Origin: CAZWCX01 sp964632945
GTDB lineage: Bacteria; Planctomycetota; MHYJ01; WSZJ01; CAZWCX01
Assembly (NCBI GenBank): GCA_964632945.1
Contig: CAZWCX010000093.1
Location: forward strand, 1 to 29,626
Direction of reading: 5' to 3'
DNA: 29,626 nucleotides
The position numbers and the translations under genes were made by a program. This document shows positions 5,780-13,375 of the stretch, piece after piece. Each line of letters opens with the position of its first letter. Within the stretch, counting starts at the first letter, position 1. The notes below the pieces were generated by a model that saw only the letters and a list, made by a program, of their open reading frames with translations, did no database searches and had not been told where the DNA came from.

Positions 5780-8700
5780 ATGCCCCGACGCCTGCCCTGC
5801 GTTTTCGCCGGTTGGATCCTGCTTCTCGTCGCGGTCGTCGCGGCCGGGGATGAACCGCCCGAGACGCTGCTCCTTCAGGATCCCGCCGTCTCGGCCCAGC
5901 ATGTCGTCTTCACGTATGCCGGCGACCTCTGGGTGGTCGGACGCGGGGGCGGGACGGCGCAGCGGCTGACCAGCCATGTCGGCCGCGAATTCTACCCGCG
6001 GATCAGCCCGGACGGCCGCTGGGTGGCCTTCAGCGGCGAGTATGACGGCAACACCGACGTGTACGTCATCCCGATTGCCGGCGGCGTGCCGCGCCGCCTC
6101 ACCTGGCACCCGTCGGCGGACCTGGTCCGCGACTGGCATCCCGACGGCCGCCGGGTGCTGTTCGCCAGCGCGCGTCAGGGGGGGGCGCCGGTGCTCCGGC
6201 TTTTTCTCGTGGGGCTCGACGGCTTGATGCCGGAAGCGCTGGCGCTGCCGAAGGTCTTCCATGCCTCGTACAACGCGGACGCCACCCGGATCGCATTCAC
6301 GCCGATCGTCGATGCGTTCCGTACCTGGAAGCGATATCGCGGCGGGCGCACCACGCCGGTCTGGATCTACGACCCGGCCGGTCACGGCGTCGAGGAGATC
6401 CCGCACGTCAACGCCACCGACACGTTTCCCTGCTGGCTCAACGGGGACGTTTATTTCGCCAGCGACCGGGACGGGCGCATGAATCTGTGGCGCTTCACGC
6501 CGGGTTCGGCGCAGCCGGAGCAGATCACCCGTTTTCCCGACTTCGACGTGCGCAACCTGGCGTCCGGCGGCGGCGTGCTCGCGTTCGAGCAGGGCGGGGC
6601 GATCCATCTCTACGACCCGGCGAAAAAGGAGTTCACCCGGCTGCGCATCACCGTCATGAGCGACGGGCTCGCCGCGCTGCCGCGCTGGCAGGATGTGAAG
6701 GGACAGGTGCGCAACGCCTCGATCGCCCCGAACGGCAAGCGCGCCGTCTTCGAGGCGCGCGGCGAGATCATCAGCGTACCGCGGGAGCACGGCGATCCGC
6801 GCAACCTGACCGAGTCGCCGGGCGTCCACGATCGCGACCCCGCCTGGTCGCCGGACGGCAAGCAGATCGCCTGGCTGAGCGACCAGGACGGCGAGTACAA
6901 GCTGCGGGTGCGCGACGCCCTGGGCCGCGAGCCGGCCAAGGCGTACGACCTGGGCGGCGGCGGGTTCCTCTACCAGCCGCAGTGGAGTCCGGACGGCAAG
7001 CACATCCTCTTCTTCGACAAGACCAACCGCCTCGCCTTCGTCACGCTGGAGACCGGCAAAGTCACCGAGGTGGCCCGCAACCGGGGTTCCCTGGGGGTCT
7101 ACTGGCCCAATCCGTCCTGGCACCCCGATTCCAAGTGGATCGCGTTCACCTCGCGCCACCCGGAGACCGCGTACGACCGGCTTTGCCTGTTCGAGGTCGA
7201 GAAGGGCCGGGTCATCGGCGTCACCGACGACTTCGGCAGCGCGGACAGTCCCGTCTTTTCCCACGACGGCAAGTACCTCTTCTTCACCGCCTCGGTCGAG
7301 GCGGGTCCGCAGCGGTTCGGGCTCGACATGAGCGCTTCGGCCGCCCGCTCGTACCGCAACAACCTCTATGTGGCCGTCCTCAAGAAGTCCGAGAAGAATC
7401 CGCTTGCGCCGAAGAGCGACGAGGGGGTGGACGACGAGAAGGAAGGGAAGAAGAAGGGGGAGGGCGACAAGAAGGAGGGCGACGACAAGGACGGGGAGCG
7501 CAAGAACGGCGGCAAGGACGAGGAGGAGAAGGGGGAGAAGAAGGAGAAGAACGGCGAAGACGAGAAAGACGGCAAGGAGGAAAAGGAGGGGAAAGAGGGG
7601 AAAGGCGGCAAGGAGAAGAAGCCCGAGGGCCCGGCGATCGACCCCGAAGGGCTGGACCAGCGCATCCTGGCGCTGCCGATCCCCGCGGGCACGTACGACA
7701 ACCTGCTCTGCTCGAAGAAGAAGCTCCTCTTCCTGGAACGGTCGGAAGGGGGGGATGCGGAGCTGAAGAGTTTCGACTTCGAGGACCGGAAGGTCGAGTC
7801 GGTGGCCAAGGACGTGTCCTGGTTCCTCGTATCGGCGGACGGCAAGAATCTGCTCCTCCGCACGAAGGGGGACTATGCCGGGATGTCGCTGGAGAACAAG
7901 GAGAAGAAGGAATTCCGGATCGAGTCGGTGAAGGTGCGGGTCGATCCGGCGCGGGAGTGGCCGCAGTTGTTGCGGGAAGTCTGGCGGATCCAGCGCGACT
8001 ACTTCTACGACCCCAACCTGCACGGGATCGACTGGCCGGCGATGTGGGACCGGTGGAGCGCGTTCCTGCCGCACGTGCGGCACCGATCCGACCTGAACCT
8101 GCTGATCGCGGAGATGATCGGTGAGCTGGCGTGCGGCCACGAATACGTCTCCGGCGGCGATACGCCGCGGGTGCCTTCGGGGCCCTCGGTGGGGTTGCTG
8201 GGCGCCGACTTCGAGGTCGCGGACGGCCGGTTTCGCATCACGCGCATCTACCGCGGGCAGAATTGGTCGCCCGGGATGCGGGCCCCGCTGACGGAACCGG
8301 GCGTCGATGCGCGCGAAGGGGACTATCTGGTCAAGGTCGCCGGGCGGGAGATCAAGGCCGACGAGAACCTGTATGCGGCGTTCGCCGACACCGCGGACCG
8401 GCAGGTGGAAATCGTGCTGTCCGCGCGGGCCGACGGGAGCGAACCGCGGGCGATGACGGTGGTGCCGGTCGGCGACGACGGCGGCCTGCGTCGCCAGGCG
8501 TGGGTGGAGGAAAACCGCAAGCGCGTCGAGCGGCTCTCCGGCGGACGGTTGGCCTACGTCTACATGCCGGACACCGGCGGGGCCGGCATGGCGGCGTTCA
8601 ATCGCGACTTCTTCAGCCAGGTCGACAAGGAGGGGATCGTCATCGACGAGCGGTACAACGGCGGCGGCAAAGTCGCCGACTACGTCCTCTCCGTCCTGGC

Positions 8701-9145
8701 GCGGCAGGTGCTCTGCTACTGGATGAACCGCGAAGGATGGCTGGGCCGCACCCCCTTCGGCACGATCGAGGGGCCGAAGGTCATGGTGATCAACGAACGG
8801 GCCGGCTCGGGCGGCGATGCCATGCCCTGGCTCTTCCGCCAGATGGGGCTGGGTCCGCTCGTCGGGACGCGCACCTGGGGCGGGCTGGTCGGGATCTCCG
8901 GCTATCCGCCGCTCATGGACGGCGGCAGCGTGACCGCCGCCTCGTTCGGCGTCATGGACAGGGACGGGAATTGGGCGGTGGAGAACGTCGGGGTCGCGCC
9001 GGACCACGAGGTGATCGAGTGGCCCAAGGACATGATCGCGGGTCGCGACCCGCAATTGGAGACGGCGGTCGACGTCGCGATGAAGGAACTGGCGAAGCAG
9101 CCCGCGCGCAAGAAGCCGACCTATGTGCCGCCGGCCAAGCGGTAG
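5780..9145 (+). CDS. Tricorn-type protease homologue (beta-propellers, PDZ, S41 peptidase), exported
   Basis: 1121 aa; ATG 5780 has TTGGAGG upstream. Residues 1-23 look like a signal peptide (MPRRL, hydrophobic core, VVAAG), so the enzyme should act in the periplasm. PD40/TolB-like blades follow (RISPDGRWVAFSG, WSPDGKQIAWLS, WSPDGKHILFF), giving two propellers split at about 536-616 by an insert made almost only of Lys, Glu, Asp and Gly. A PDZ region lies at about 800-900. The C-terminal S41 core holds GSGGDAMPW with nucleophile Ser1010, CGHEYVSGGD with His787 as likely catalytic His, and the closing signature NVGVAPDHEV followed by GRDPQLETAV. Family members degrade oligopeptides; the propeller admits substrates. 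Archaeal Tricorn is cytosolic, so the signal peptide is a notable difference. It ends 19 bp from the convergent esterase. Confidence 0.93.
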   Translation: MPRRLPCVFAGWILLLVAVVAAGDEPPETLLLQDPAVSAQHVVFTYAGDLWVVGRGGGTAQRLTSHVGREFYPRISPDGRWVAFSGEYDGNTDVYVIPIAGGVPRRLTWHPSADLVRDWHPDGRRVLFASARQGGAPVLRLFLVGLDGLMPEALALPKVFHASYNADATRIAFTPIVDAFRTWKRYRGGRTTPVWIYDPAGHGVEEIPHVNATDTFPCWLNGDVYFASDRDGRMNLWRFTPGSAQPEQITRFPDFDVRNLASGGGVLAFEQGGAIHLYDPAKKEFTRLRITVMSDGLAALPRWQDVKGQVRNASIAPNGKRAVFEARGEIISVPREHGDPRNLTESPGVHDRDPAWSPDGKQIAWLSDQDGEYKLRVRDALGREPAKAYDLGGGGFLYQPQWSPDGKHILFFDKTNRLAFVTLETGKVTEVARNRGSLGVYWPNPSWHPDSKWIAFTSRHPETAYDRLCLFEVEKGRVIGVTDDFGSADSPVFSHDGKYLFFTASVEAGPQRFGLDMSASAARSYRNNLYVAVLKKSEKNPLAPKSDEGVDDEKEGKKKGEGDKKEGDDKDGERKNGGKDEEEKGEKKEKNGEDEKDGKEEKEGKEGKGGKEKKPEGPAIDPEGLDQRILALPIPAGTYDNLLCSKKKLLFLERSEGGDAELKSFDFEDRKVESVAKDVSWFLVSADGKNLLLRTKGDYAGMSLENKEKKEFRIESVKVRVDPAREWPQLLREVWRIQRDYFYDPNLHGIDWPAMWDRWSAFLPHVRHRSDLNLLIAEMIGELACGHEYVSGGDTPRVPSGPSVGLLGADFEVADGRFRITRIYRGQNWSPGMRAPLTEPGVDAREGDYLVKVAGREIKADENLYAAFADTADRQVEIVLSARADGSEPRAMTVVPVGDDGGLRRQAWVEENRKRVERLSGGRLAYVYMPDTGGAGMAAFNRDFFSQVDKEGIVIDERYNGGGKVADYVLSVLARQVLCYWMNREGWLGRTPFGTIEGPKVMVINERAGSGGDAMPWLFRQMGLGPLVGTRTWGGLVGISGYPPLMDGGSVTAASFGVMDRDGNWAVENVGVAPDHEVIEWPKDMIAGRDPQLETAVDVAMKELAKQPARKKPTYVPPAKR
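7384..7626 (+). repeat. Lys/Glu/Asp/Gly-rich low-complexity insert inside the Tricorn-like gene
   Basis: About 80 codons are nearly all AAG, GAG, GAC, GGC and GGG, encoding short KEG, EEK and KDG units. It lies between the two propeller modules (residues about 536-616). It is in frame and flanked by normal propeller sequence, so it is a real linker expansion rather than a frameshift. The strongly purine-rich coding strand may be repeat-expanded. Confidence 0.8.
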
Positions 9146-9164
9146 GGACCGGCGGACGCGTGGG

Positions 9165-9875
9165 TCAGGGGAGGAAGCGGCGCAGGTTTTCCTTCCACCA
9201 CGGCCAGTCGTGGCCGAAGGCCCCGGGCCAGATCTCGCAATGGTTCGGGACCCCCTTGGCGGAGAGCATCGCCGAGAACCGGCGGTTCTCGTCGACGAGC
9301 GAGTCGTGCTCGCCCGTGGCGATGATCCAGCGGACCTGCGAGAGGCGGTGCGTCCACGAGGAGTCCAGGTTCGGAATGTAGGCCGTCGGGCAATGGAAAT
9401 AGCAGTTGTCGTCCCAGTACCCGTGCAGATACCGGTGGACGTCGTACAGCCCCGAGAACAGGATGGCCTTGTGCACCACCTCGGGGTAGCGCGCCGCGAG
9501 GTTGGCGGCGTGGTAGGCGCCGAAGCTGGCCCCGTAGACGGCGATCCGGCCCTGGTGGGTCCGGCTCTGCACGTACGGGATCATCTCGCGGATCAGGTAC
9601 TGGTCGTACTGGTCGTGCCGGCGGGCCCGTCCGGAGGGGTGAGCCCAACCGCAGTACCAGCTCTCGTTGTCGATCGAATCGACGCACGCGAGTTGCACCT
9701 CGCCGGCGTCGATCTTGTCGGCCAGCGCCCGGACCATCCCGAAGTCTTCGTGCTCGTGGAAGCGGCTCGTCGACGTCGGGAAGACGAGCAGCGGGACGCC
9801 GTAGTGCCCGAACCAGAGGAACTCCATGGTCCGTCCGAGCGACGGACTGTGCCAGGATCGATACTCGCGCAGCAT
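9165..9875 (-). CDS. Alpha/beta-hydrolase, esterase-like, divergent from the ligase operon
   Basis: 236 aa from ATG 9875 (GGGA-type ribosome site). The frame is open upstream to 10106, but that extension is Arg/Gly/Pro-rich and lacks family features. The nucleophile elbow is YGASFGAYHA with Ser117 (GxSxG); ATGEHDSLVDENRRF (186-200) supplies the acid and GAFGHDWPWW (218-227) the catalytic His222. The WPWW motif and general length fit the PF00756-like esterase group (family knowledge). There is no signal peptide, so it is probably cytoplasmic. It is convergent with the protease gene and divergent from the ATP-grasp gene, with a 17-bp palindrome and a predicted promoter between. A second esterase closes the ligase operon, so this one likely acts in the same pathway, on an ester or amide product not visible here. 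Confidence 0.85.
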   Translation of the reverse strand: MLREYRSWHSPSLGRTMEFLWFGHYGVPLLVFPTSTSRFHEHEDFGMVRALADKIDAGEVQLACVDSIDNESWYCGWAHPSGRARRHDQYDQYLIREMIPYVQSRTHQGRIAVYGASFGAYHAANLAARYPEVVHKAILFSGLYDVHRYLHGYWDDNCYFHCPTAYIPNLDSSWTHRLSQVRWIIATGEHDSLVDENRRFSAMLSAKGVPNHCEIWPGAFGHDWPWWKENLRRFLP

Positions 9876-9988
9876 GCCCGTTTCCCGTCCCTCTCCGCGC
9901 CGATGCGCGCGGCCTCGTGCCGCCTTCCCGGAGCGCTTCGCCGGCCCTCGGCACATCCGATGGCCCCATGCGATCGCGCCGGGGGCGT

Positions 9989-10017
9989 ACCCTATCAGAT
10001 CTGCGCCCCGGTTCCAA
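9989..10017 (-). promoter_or_regulatory. Predicted promoter of the divergent esterase
   Basis: Minus strand TTGGAA (10017-10012), 17-base spacer ending in TGA, then TAGGGT (9994-9989): a moderate -35 with a TGN-extended -10. The leader to ATG 9875 would be about 105 nt. Confidence 0.35.
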
Positions 10018-10032
10018 GTCCCCGCTGCCCCG

Positions 10033-10049
10033 CCCGGACCCGGTCCGGG
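10033..10049. repeat. Perfect 17-bp palindrome in the divergent esterase/ligase gap
   Basis: CCCGGACC (10033-10040), central C, GGTCCGGG (10042-10049). It lies just upstream of the esterase -35 box and about 100 bp before the ATP-grasp start, a position suited to an operator controlling both directions. The palindrome is seen; the operator role is inferred. Confidence 0.45.
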
Positions 10050-10147
10050 AATGGCGTGAAACAGTGGACCTCGGCGCCCGCTTCTGTGAGGATTCTGCCA
10101 TGGCACCCGAAGTCAAGAACCGTCGCAAGCCAGGAGGTAGCACCGGA

Positions 10148-11092
10148 ATGAGCGTGAAGCGGATCGGTCTGCTTTTCGGCATGGAGGACACCTTTCCCTG
10201 GGCGTTGATCGAGGCGGTCAAGAAGAAGGGCGGCGGCAAGATCGAGGCCGCGCCCGTGGAGATCTCCTGCGTCCACGACAACGGCGCCTTTCCGTACCAG
10301 GTCGTCCTCGATCGCATCAGCCACGAAGTGCCGTTCTACCGCACCTGGCTCAAGTGCGCCGTCGCCCGCGGCGTGCGCGTGGTCAACAACCCGTTCTGGG
10401 GCATGGCGGACGACAAGTTCTTCGACAACCTGGTCGCGACCTCGGTCGGCGTGGCGGTGCCCAAGACGATCCTGCTCCCGCACAAGAACCACCCGCCCAA
10501 CACCGGCGACAAGACCTTCCGGAACATGCGCTTCGTCAACTGGGACGAGGTGTACGCCTACCTGGGATTCCCGATCTTCCTCAAGCCGGCCTACGGCGGC
10601 GGCTGGCGGGACGTCTACAAGTGCAACAGCCCCGAGGAGGTTCTGTCCGCGTACGATTGCACCCGCGACCTCGCGATGATGGCGCAGGAGGCGATCGAAT
10701 TCACCGAGTACTACCGCTGCTACGTGATCGGCCGCTCGCGCGTCCACATCATGCCGTACGATCCGCGCCAGCCGTTCCATCAGCGCTACATCCAGCCGCC
10801 ACCGCCCGTGCCGCCGGCGATGCACAAACGCGTGACCAAGGATGCTCTGGCCCTCTGCCGCGCTCTCGGGTACGATCTGAACACCGTGGAGTTCGCGGTC
10901 CGCGCCGGGGTCCCCTATGCCATCGACTTCATGAACTCCGCCCCCGACGCGGACCTCCATTCGGTCGGCAAGGTCAACTTCGACTGGGTGGTCGACAACA
11001 TGTCCGACGTCCTCATCGAGATGGTCAAGTCGCCCGGCGCATTCGAGCCGGTGGGCACCTGGCCGCAGTCCCTCCTTCGGACGGGAGTCTGA
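10148..11092 (+). CDS. RimK-like ATP-grasp ligase
   Basis: 314 aa. ATG 10148 is chosen because AGGAGGT lies 9 nt upstream; an in-frame ATG at 10100 would place that site inside the gene. The N-terminal part (KRIGLLFGMEDTFP) is the pre-ATP-grasp Rossmann-like domain. The ATP-grasp core has IFLKPAYGGGWRDVYK with nucleotide-binding Lys146, then AQEAIEFTEYYRCYVIG, and the metal-binding end LNTVEFAVRAGVPYAIDFMN with acidic residues and Asn. Such enzymes activate a carboxylate as acyl phosphate and join it to an amine, thiol or imino acid. It is the first gene of the five-gene operon, 5 nt from the GCS2 gene. The substrate cannot be read from sequence. It is not a ribosomal S6 modifying RimK by length alone (about 300), but the context differs. 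Confidence 0.88.
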   Translation: MSVKRIGLLFGMEDTFPWALIEAVKKKGGGKIEAAPVEISCVHDNGAFPYQVVLDRISHEVPFYRTWLKCAVARGVRVVNNPFWGMADDKFFDNLVATSVGVAVPKTILLPHKNHPPNTGDKTFRNMRFVNWDEVYAYLGFPIFLKPAYGGGWRDVYKCNSPEEVLSAYDCTRDLAMMAQEAIEFTEYYRCYVIGRSRVHIMPYDPRQPFHQRYIQPPPPVPPAMHKRVTKDALALCRALGYDLNTVEFAVRAGVPYAIDFMNSAPDADLHSVGKVNFDWVVDNMSDVLIEMVKSPGAFEPVGTWPQSLLRTGV

Positions 11093-11097
11093 AACCC

Positions 11098-12210
11098 ATG
11101 GGGAATCGCCCTTCGTTCAGCCTGGGGGTCGAAGAGGAATTCCAGGTCATCGACCTCGAGACCCGCGCCCTGAAGTCCCACATCCTCGAGATGTTCGCCA
11201 CCGGCGAGTCGCGTCTCCAGGACCAGATCAAGCGCGAAATGCACCAGCCGGTGATCGAGGTGGGAACGCCGGTCTGCCCCAACGTGACCGAGGCGCGCAA
11301 GCAGGTCACTCGCCTGCGCGGCGAGCTCATTCGTCTGGGGCGGGAGAACGGCGTGGGCATCGCCGCGGCCGGCACCCACCCCTTCTCCCACTGGAAGGAC
11401 ATTCCGATCACCGATTCCCCGCGCTACGCGCAGATCGTCCACGACCTGCAGCTGGTCGCGCGCGCCAACCTCGTCTTCGGCCTCCACGTTCACGTCGCCC
11501 TGGAAGACGACGAGGCGCGCATCCAGATCATGAACGCGGCGCGCTACTTCCTGCCCCACGTCTTCGCCCTGTCGGTGAACTCGCCGTTCTGGTGCGGCAC
11601 CAACACCGGTTGGAAGAGTTACCGCGCGAAGGTCTTCGAGCGCTTCCCGCGCACCGGCTTGCCCGACTACTTCGAGTCGTGGGGCGAGTTCCAGGAGTTC
11701 GTGAACCTGCTGATCAAGACCGGGTGCATCGACAACGGCAAGAAGATCTGGTGGGACCTGCGCCCGCACCCGTTTTTCCCCACGCTCGAATTCCGCATCT
11801 GCGACATTCCCATGCGCGTCGACGAGACCATCTGTCTCGCCGCGCTCTTCCAGGCGATCACCTTCAAGCTGTGGAAGCTGTACCACGGGAACATGGGCTG
11901 GCGGATCTACCGCGACTCCCTCATCAACGAGAACAAGCAGCGCGCGGCGCGCTACGGGCTGGATGCCCACCTGATCGACTTCGGGAAGAAGGAGCAGGTC
12001 CCCGTCGAATCGTTGCTGGACGAGCTCCTGGCCTTCGTGGACGACGGACTCGACGAACTCGGATGTCGCAAGGAAGTGCAATACGTCCACGAGATCCGCC
12101 GGCGGCGCTCCGGGGCCCAGCGCCAACTGGAAGTCTTCGAGCGGACCCAGAGTCTTCCCGCCGTGGTCGATTACATCATGGAGGAAACGAAATTTGGCAT
12201 CCCGCTCTGA
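11098..12210 (+). CDS. GCS2/YbdK-type carboxylate-amine ligase
   Basis: 370 aa from ATG 11098. SLGVEEEFQVID (8-19) is the family's N-terminal signature, with Glu residues that bind Mg-ATP. FGLHVHVAL has His130 and His132, LSVNSPFWCGTNTGWKSYR (about 160-178) and LEFRICDIPMRVDET (about 236-250) match the conserved core. Members of the GCS2 family form amide bonds between a carboxylate (often the Glu gamma-carboxyl) and an amine such as Cys; the E. coli member YbdK has weak gamma-glutamylcysteine ligase activity. The length fits the family (about 370). Only 5 nt separate it from the ATP-grasp gene, and its last 17 nt overlap the next gene, showing tight co-expression. Here it is probably one step in a multi-ligase pathway rather than glutathione synthesis, since no GshB-like context is present. 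Confidence 0.9.
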   Translation: MGNRPSFSLGVEEEFQVIDLETRALKSHILEMFATGESRLQDQIKREMHQPVIEVGTPVCPNVTEARKQVTRLRGELIRLGRENGVGIAAAGTHPFSHWKDIPITDSPRYAQIVHDLQLVARANLVFGLHVHVALEDDEARIQIMNAARYFLPHVFALSVNSPFWCGTNTGWKSYRAKVFERFPRTGLPDYFESWGEFQEFVNLLIKTGCIDNGKKIWWDLRPHPFFPTLEFRICDIPMRVDETICLAALFQAITFKLWKLYHGNMGWRIYRDSLINENKQRAARYGLDAHLIDFGKKEQVPVESLLDELLAFVDDGLDELGCRKEVQYVHEIRRRRSGAQRQLEVFERTQSLPAVVDYIMEETKFGIPL

Positions 12211-13354
12211 GCCTGCCGCGTTCTGTTCCGTCGCGCCGCGAACCGACGGCCCGGGCGGGCCGTCCGCGCGACGGATCCCTCCCGGGGGATCGCTCCTGGA
12301 GAGTCCCCGGTTTCACGCCCTCCGGGTCGAGAAACCCGAAGACGAACCCGCGCCGGACGAACGGGTGATCGAGGTCGCGCTGCTCGACATGAATCACGGG
12401 TGGCCGAACCTCGGCACCGGATCGATCGTCGCCTCGGTCGCCTCCGTCGCCCGCGAGGTCGAGCCCGGCCTGGCCGCCGGCGACCTGTCCGTCCAGGTGG
12501 TCACGTTCGACGTGCGCAAGGGCCACCAGCTTCCGGACCCGGCGCTCGGACGCTACCGCCTCTTCCTCGGCACCGGCGGGCCGGGTCACGTCGATCCCCA
12601 CGCCAACGACGGCCGCGCCGAGTGGACGCAGGGTATCGTGGAAGACCCGTCCTGGGAGCCGCGACTGCACCGCCTGTTCGACGCCATCCAGGCGGACGCC
12701 GGCTCGGCCCTGCTGGCGGTCTGCCACTCGTACGGACTGCTCTGCCGCTGGGCCGGGATCGCCACGCCGACCTTGCGCGGGCCCGAGAAGGGGGGAAAGA
12801 GCAGCGGGGTCTGCGACAACGTCCTGACTCCCGAGGCGCGTCGCCACCCCTGGTTCAGCCGCTTCGCGGCCGCCCTCCCCGAGGGGGGGCGCCTCAAGGT
12901 CGCCGACAACCGCCTCTTCGACTTGCTCCCCGGCCCCGCGCCGCTCGCGGCGCACATGACTCCGCTCGGTTACGAATGCCGCGGCCCGGCGGGAGAACGG
13001 GGCGACGCGCTGACCATGGTCGAAATGGCGCGCGACCGCGGCGGGGTCATGCCCCGCATCCTCGCCGTCAACCACCACCCGGAAATCCACGACCTGCCGA
13101 TGCAGCAGGCCCTCCTGGCGGAAAAACTGGCGCGGGGCGAGGTCTCCACTTCCTGGCACGAAGAGCGCGTCCGGCTCCTCCACTCCCTGCTCTGTCCGGA
13201 AACCGCCGGGCTGTTGCGGCTGACCTCCCGCTATACGCTGCTCGACCCGCTGCGGTTCCACCTCATCCGCATGGTGCGGGAGCGGTGCGAGGCGTTGGGC
13301 GTGGCGTGCGGCGTGCACGAGGACCAGGTGGTGGACGCTCGCAAGGCTTCCTGA
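12194..13354 (+). CDS. Class I glutamine-amidotransferase-like protein
   Basis: 386 aa from a TTG start at 12194, with GGAGG 9 nt upstream; it overlaps the GCS2 gene by 17 nt, so translation is probably coupled. Residues 1-55 are a disordered Pro/Gly/Arg-rich lead. The amidotransferase fold follows: VIEVALLDMNHGWPN, FLGTGGPGHVDP (oxyanion-type Gly loop), then LLAVCHSYGLLCRW with the nucleophile Cys177, and VNHHPEI with His295 and Glu297 completing the Cys-His-Glu triad. These enzymes release ammonia from glutamine or cleave a gamma-glutamyl bond. No synthase domain is fused, so ammonia could serve a partner ligase, or the protein could act as a gamma-glutamyl hydrolase. The C-terminal 80 residues (LLRLTSRYTLLDPLRFHLIRM) are an added helical region I do not recognise. 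Confidence 0.82.
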   Translation: MASRSEPAAFCSVAPRTDGPGGPSARRIPPGGSLLESPRFHALRVEKPEDEPAPDERVIEVALLDMNHGWPNLGTGSIVASVASVAREVEPGLAAGDLSVQVVTFDVRKGHQLPDPALGRYRLFLGTGGPGHVDPHANDGRAEWTQGIVEDPSWEPRLHRLFDAIQADAGSALLAVCHSYGLLCRWAGIATPTLRGPEKGGKSSGVCDNVLTPEARRHPWFSRFAAALPEGGRLKVADNRLFDLLPGPAPLAAHMTPLGYECRGPAGERGDALTMVEMARDRGGVMPRILAVNHHPEIHDLPMQQALLAEKLARGEVSTSWHEERVRLLHSLLCPETAGLLRLTSRYTLLDPLRFHLIRMVRERCEALGVACGVHEDQVVDARKAS

Positions 13355-13375
13355 AATCGAGGTGCATTCCCCCGC

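Noticed and set aside
5684..9055. 1123-codon open frame on the minus strand opposite the Tricorn-like gene
   Set aside because: It is a mirror of the GC-rich codon pattern of the real gene; the product is Arg/Val/Pro-rich with no domain, while the plus strand encodes clear propeller and protease motifs.
10100..10147. Earlier ATG for the ATP-grasp gene
   Set aside because: AGGAGGT lies inside this extension, directly before the ATG at 10148, which begins the family sequence.
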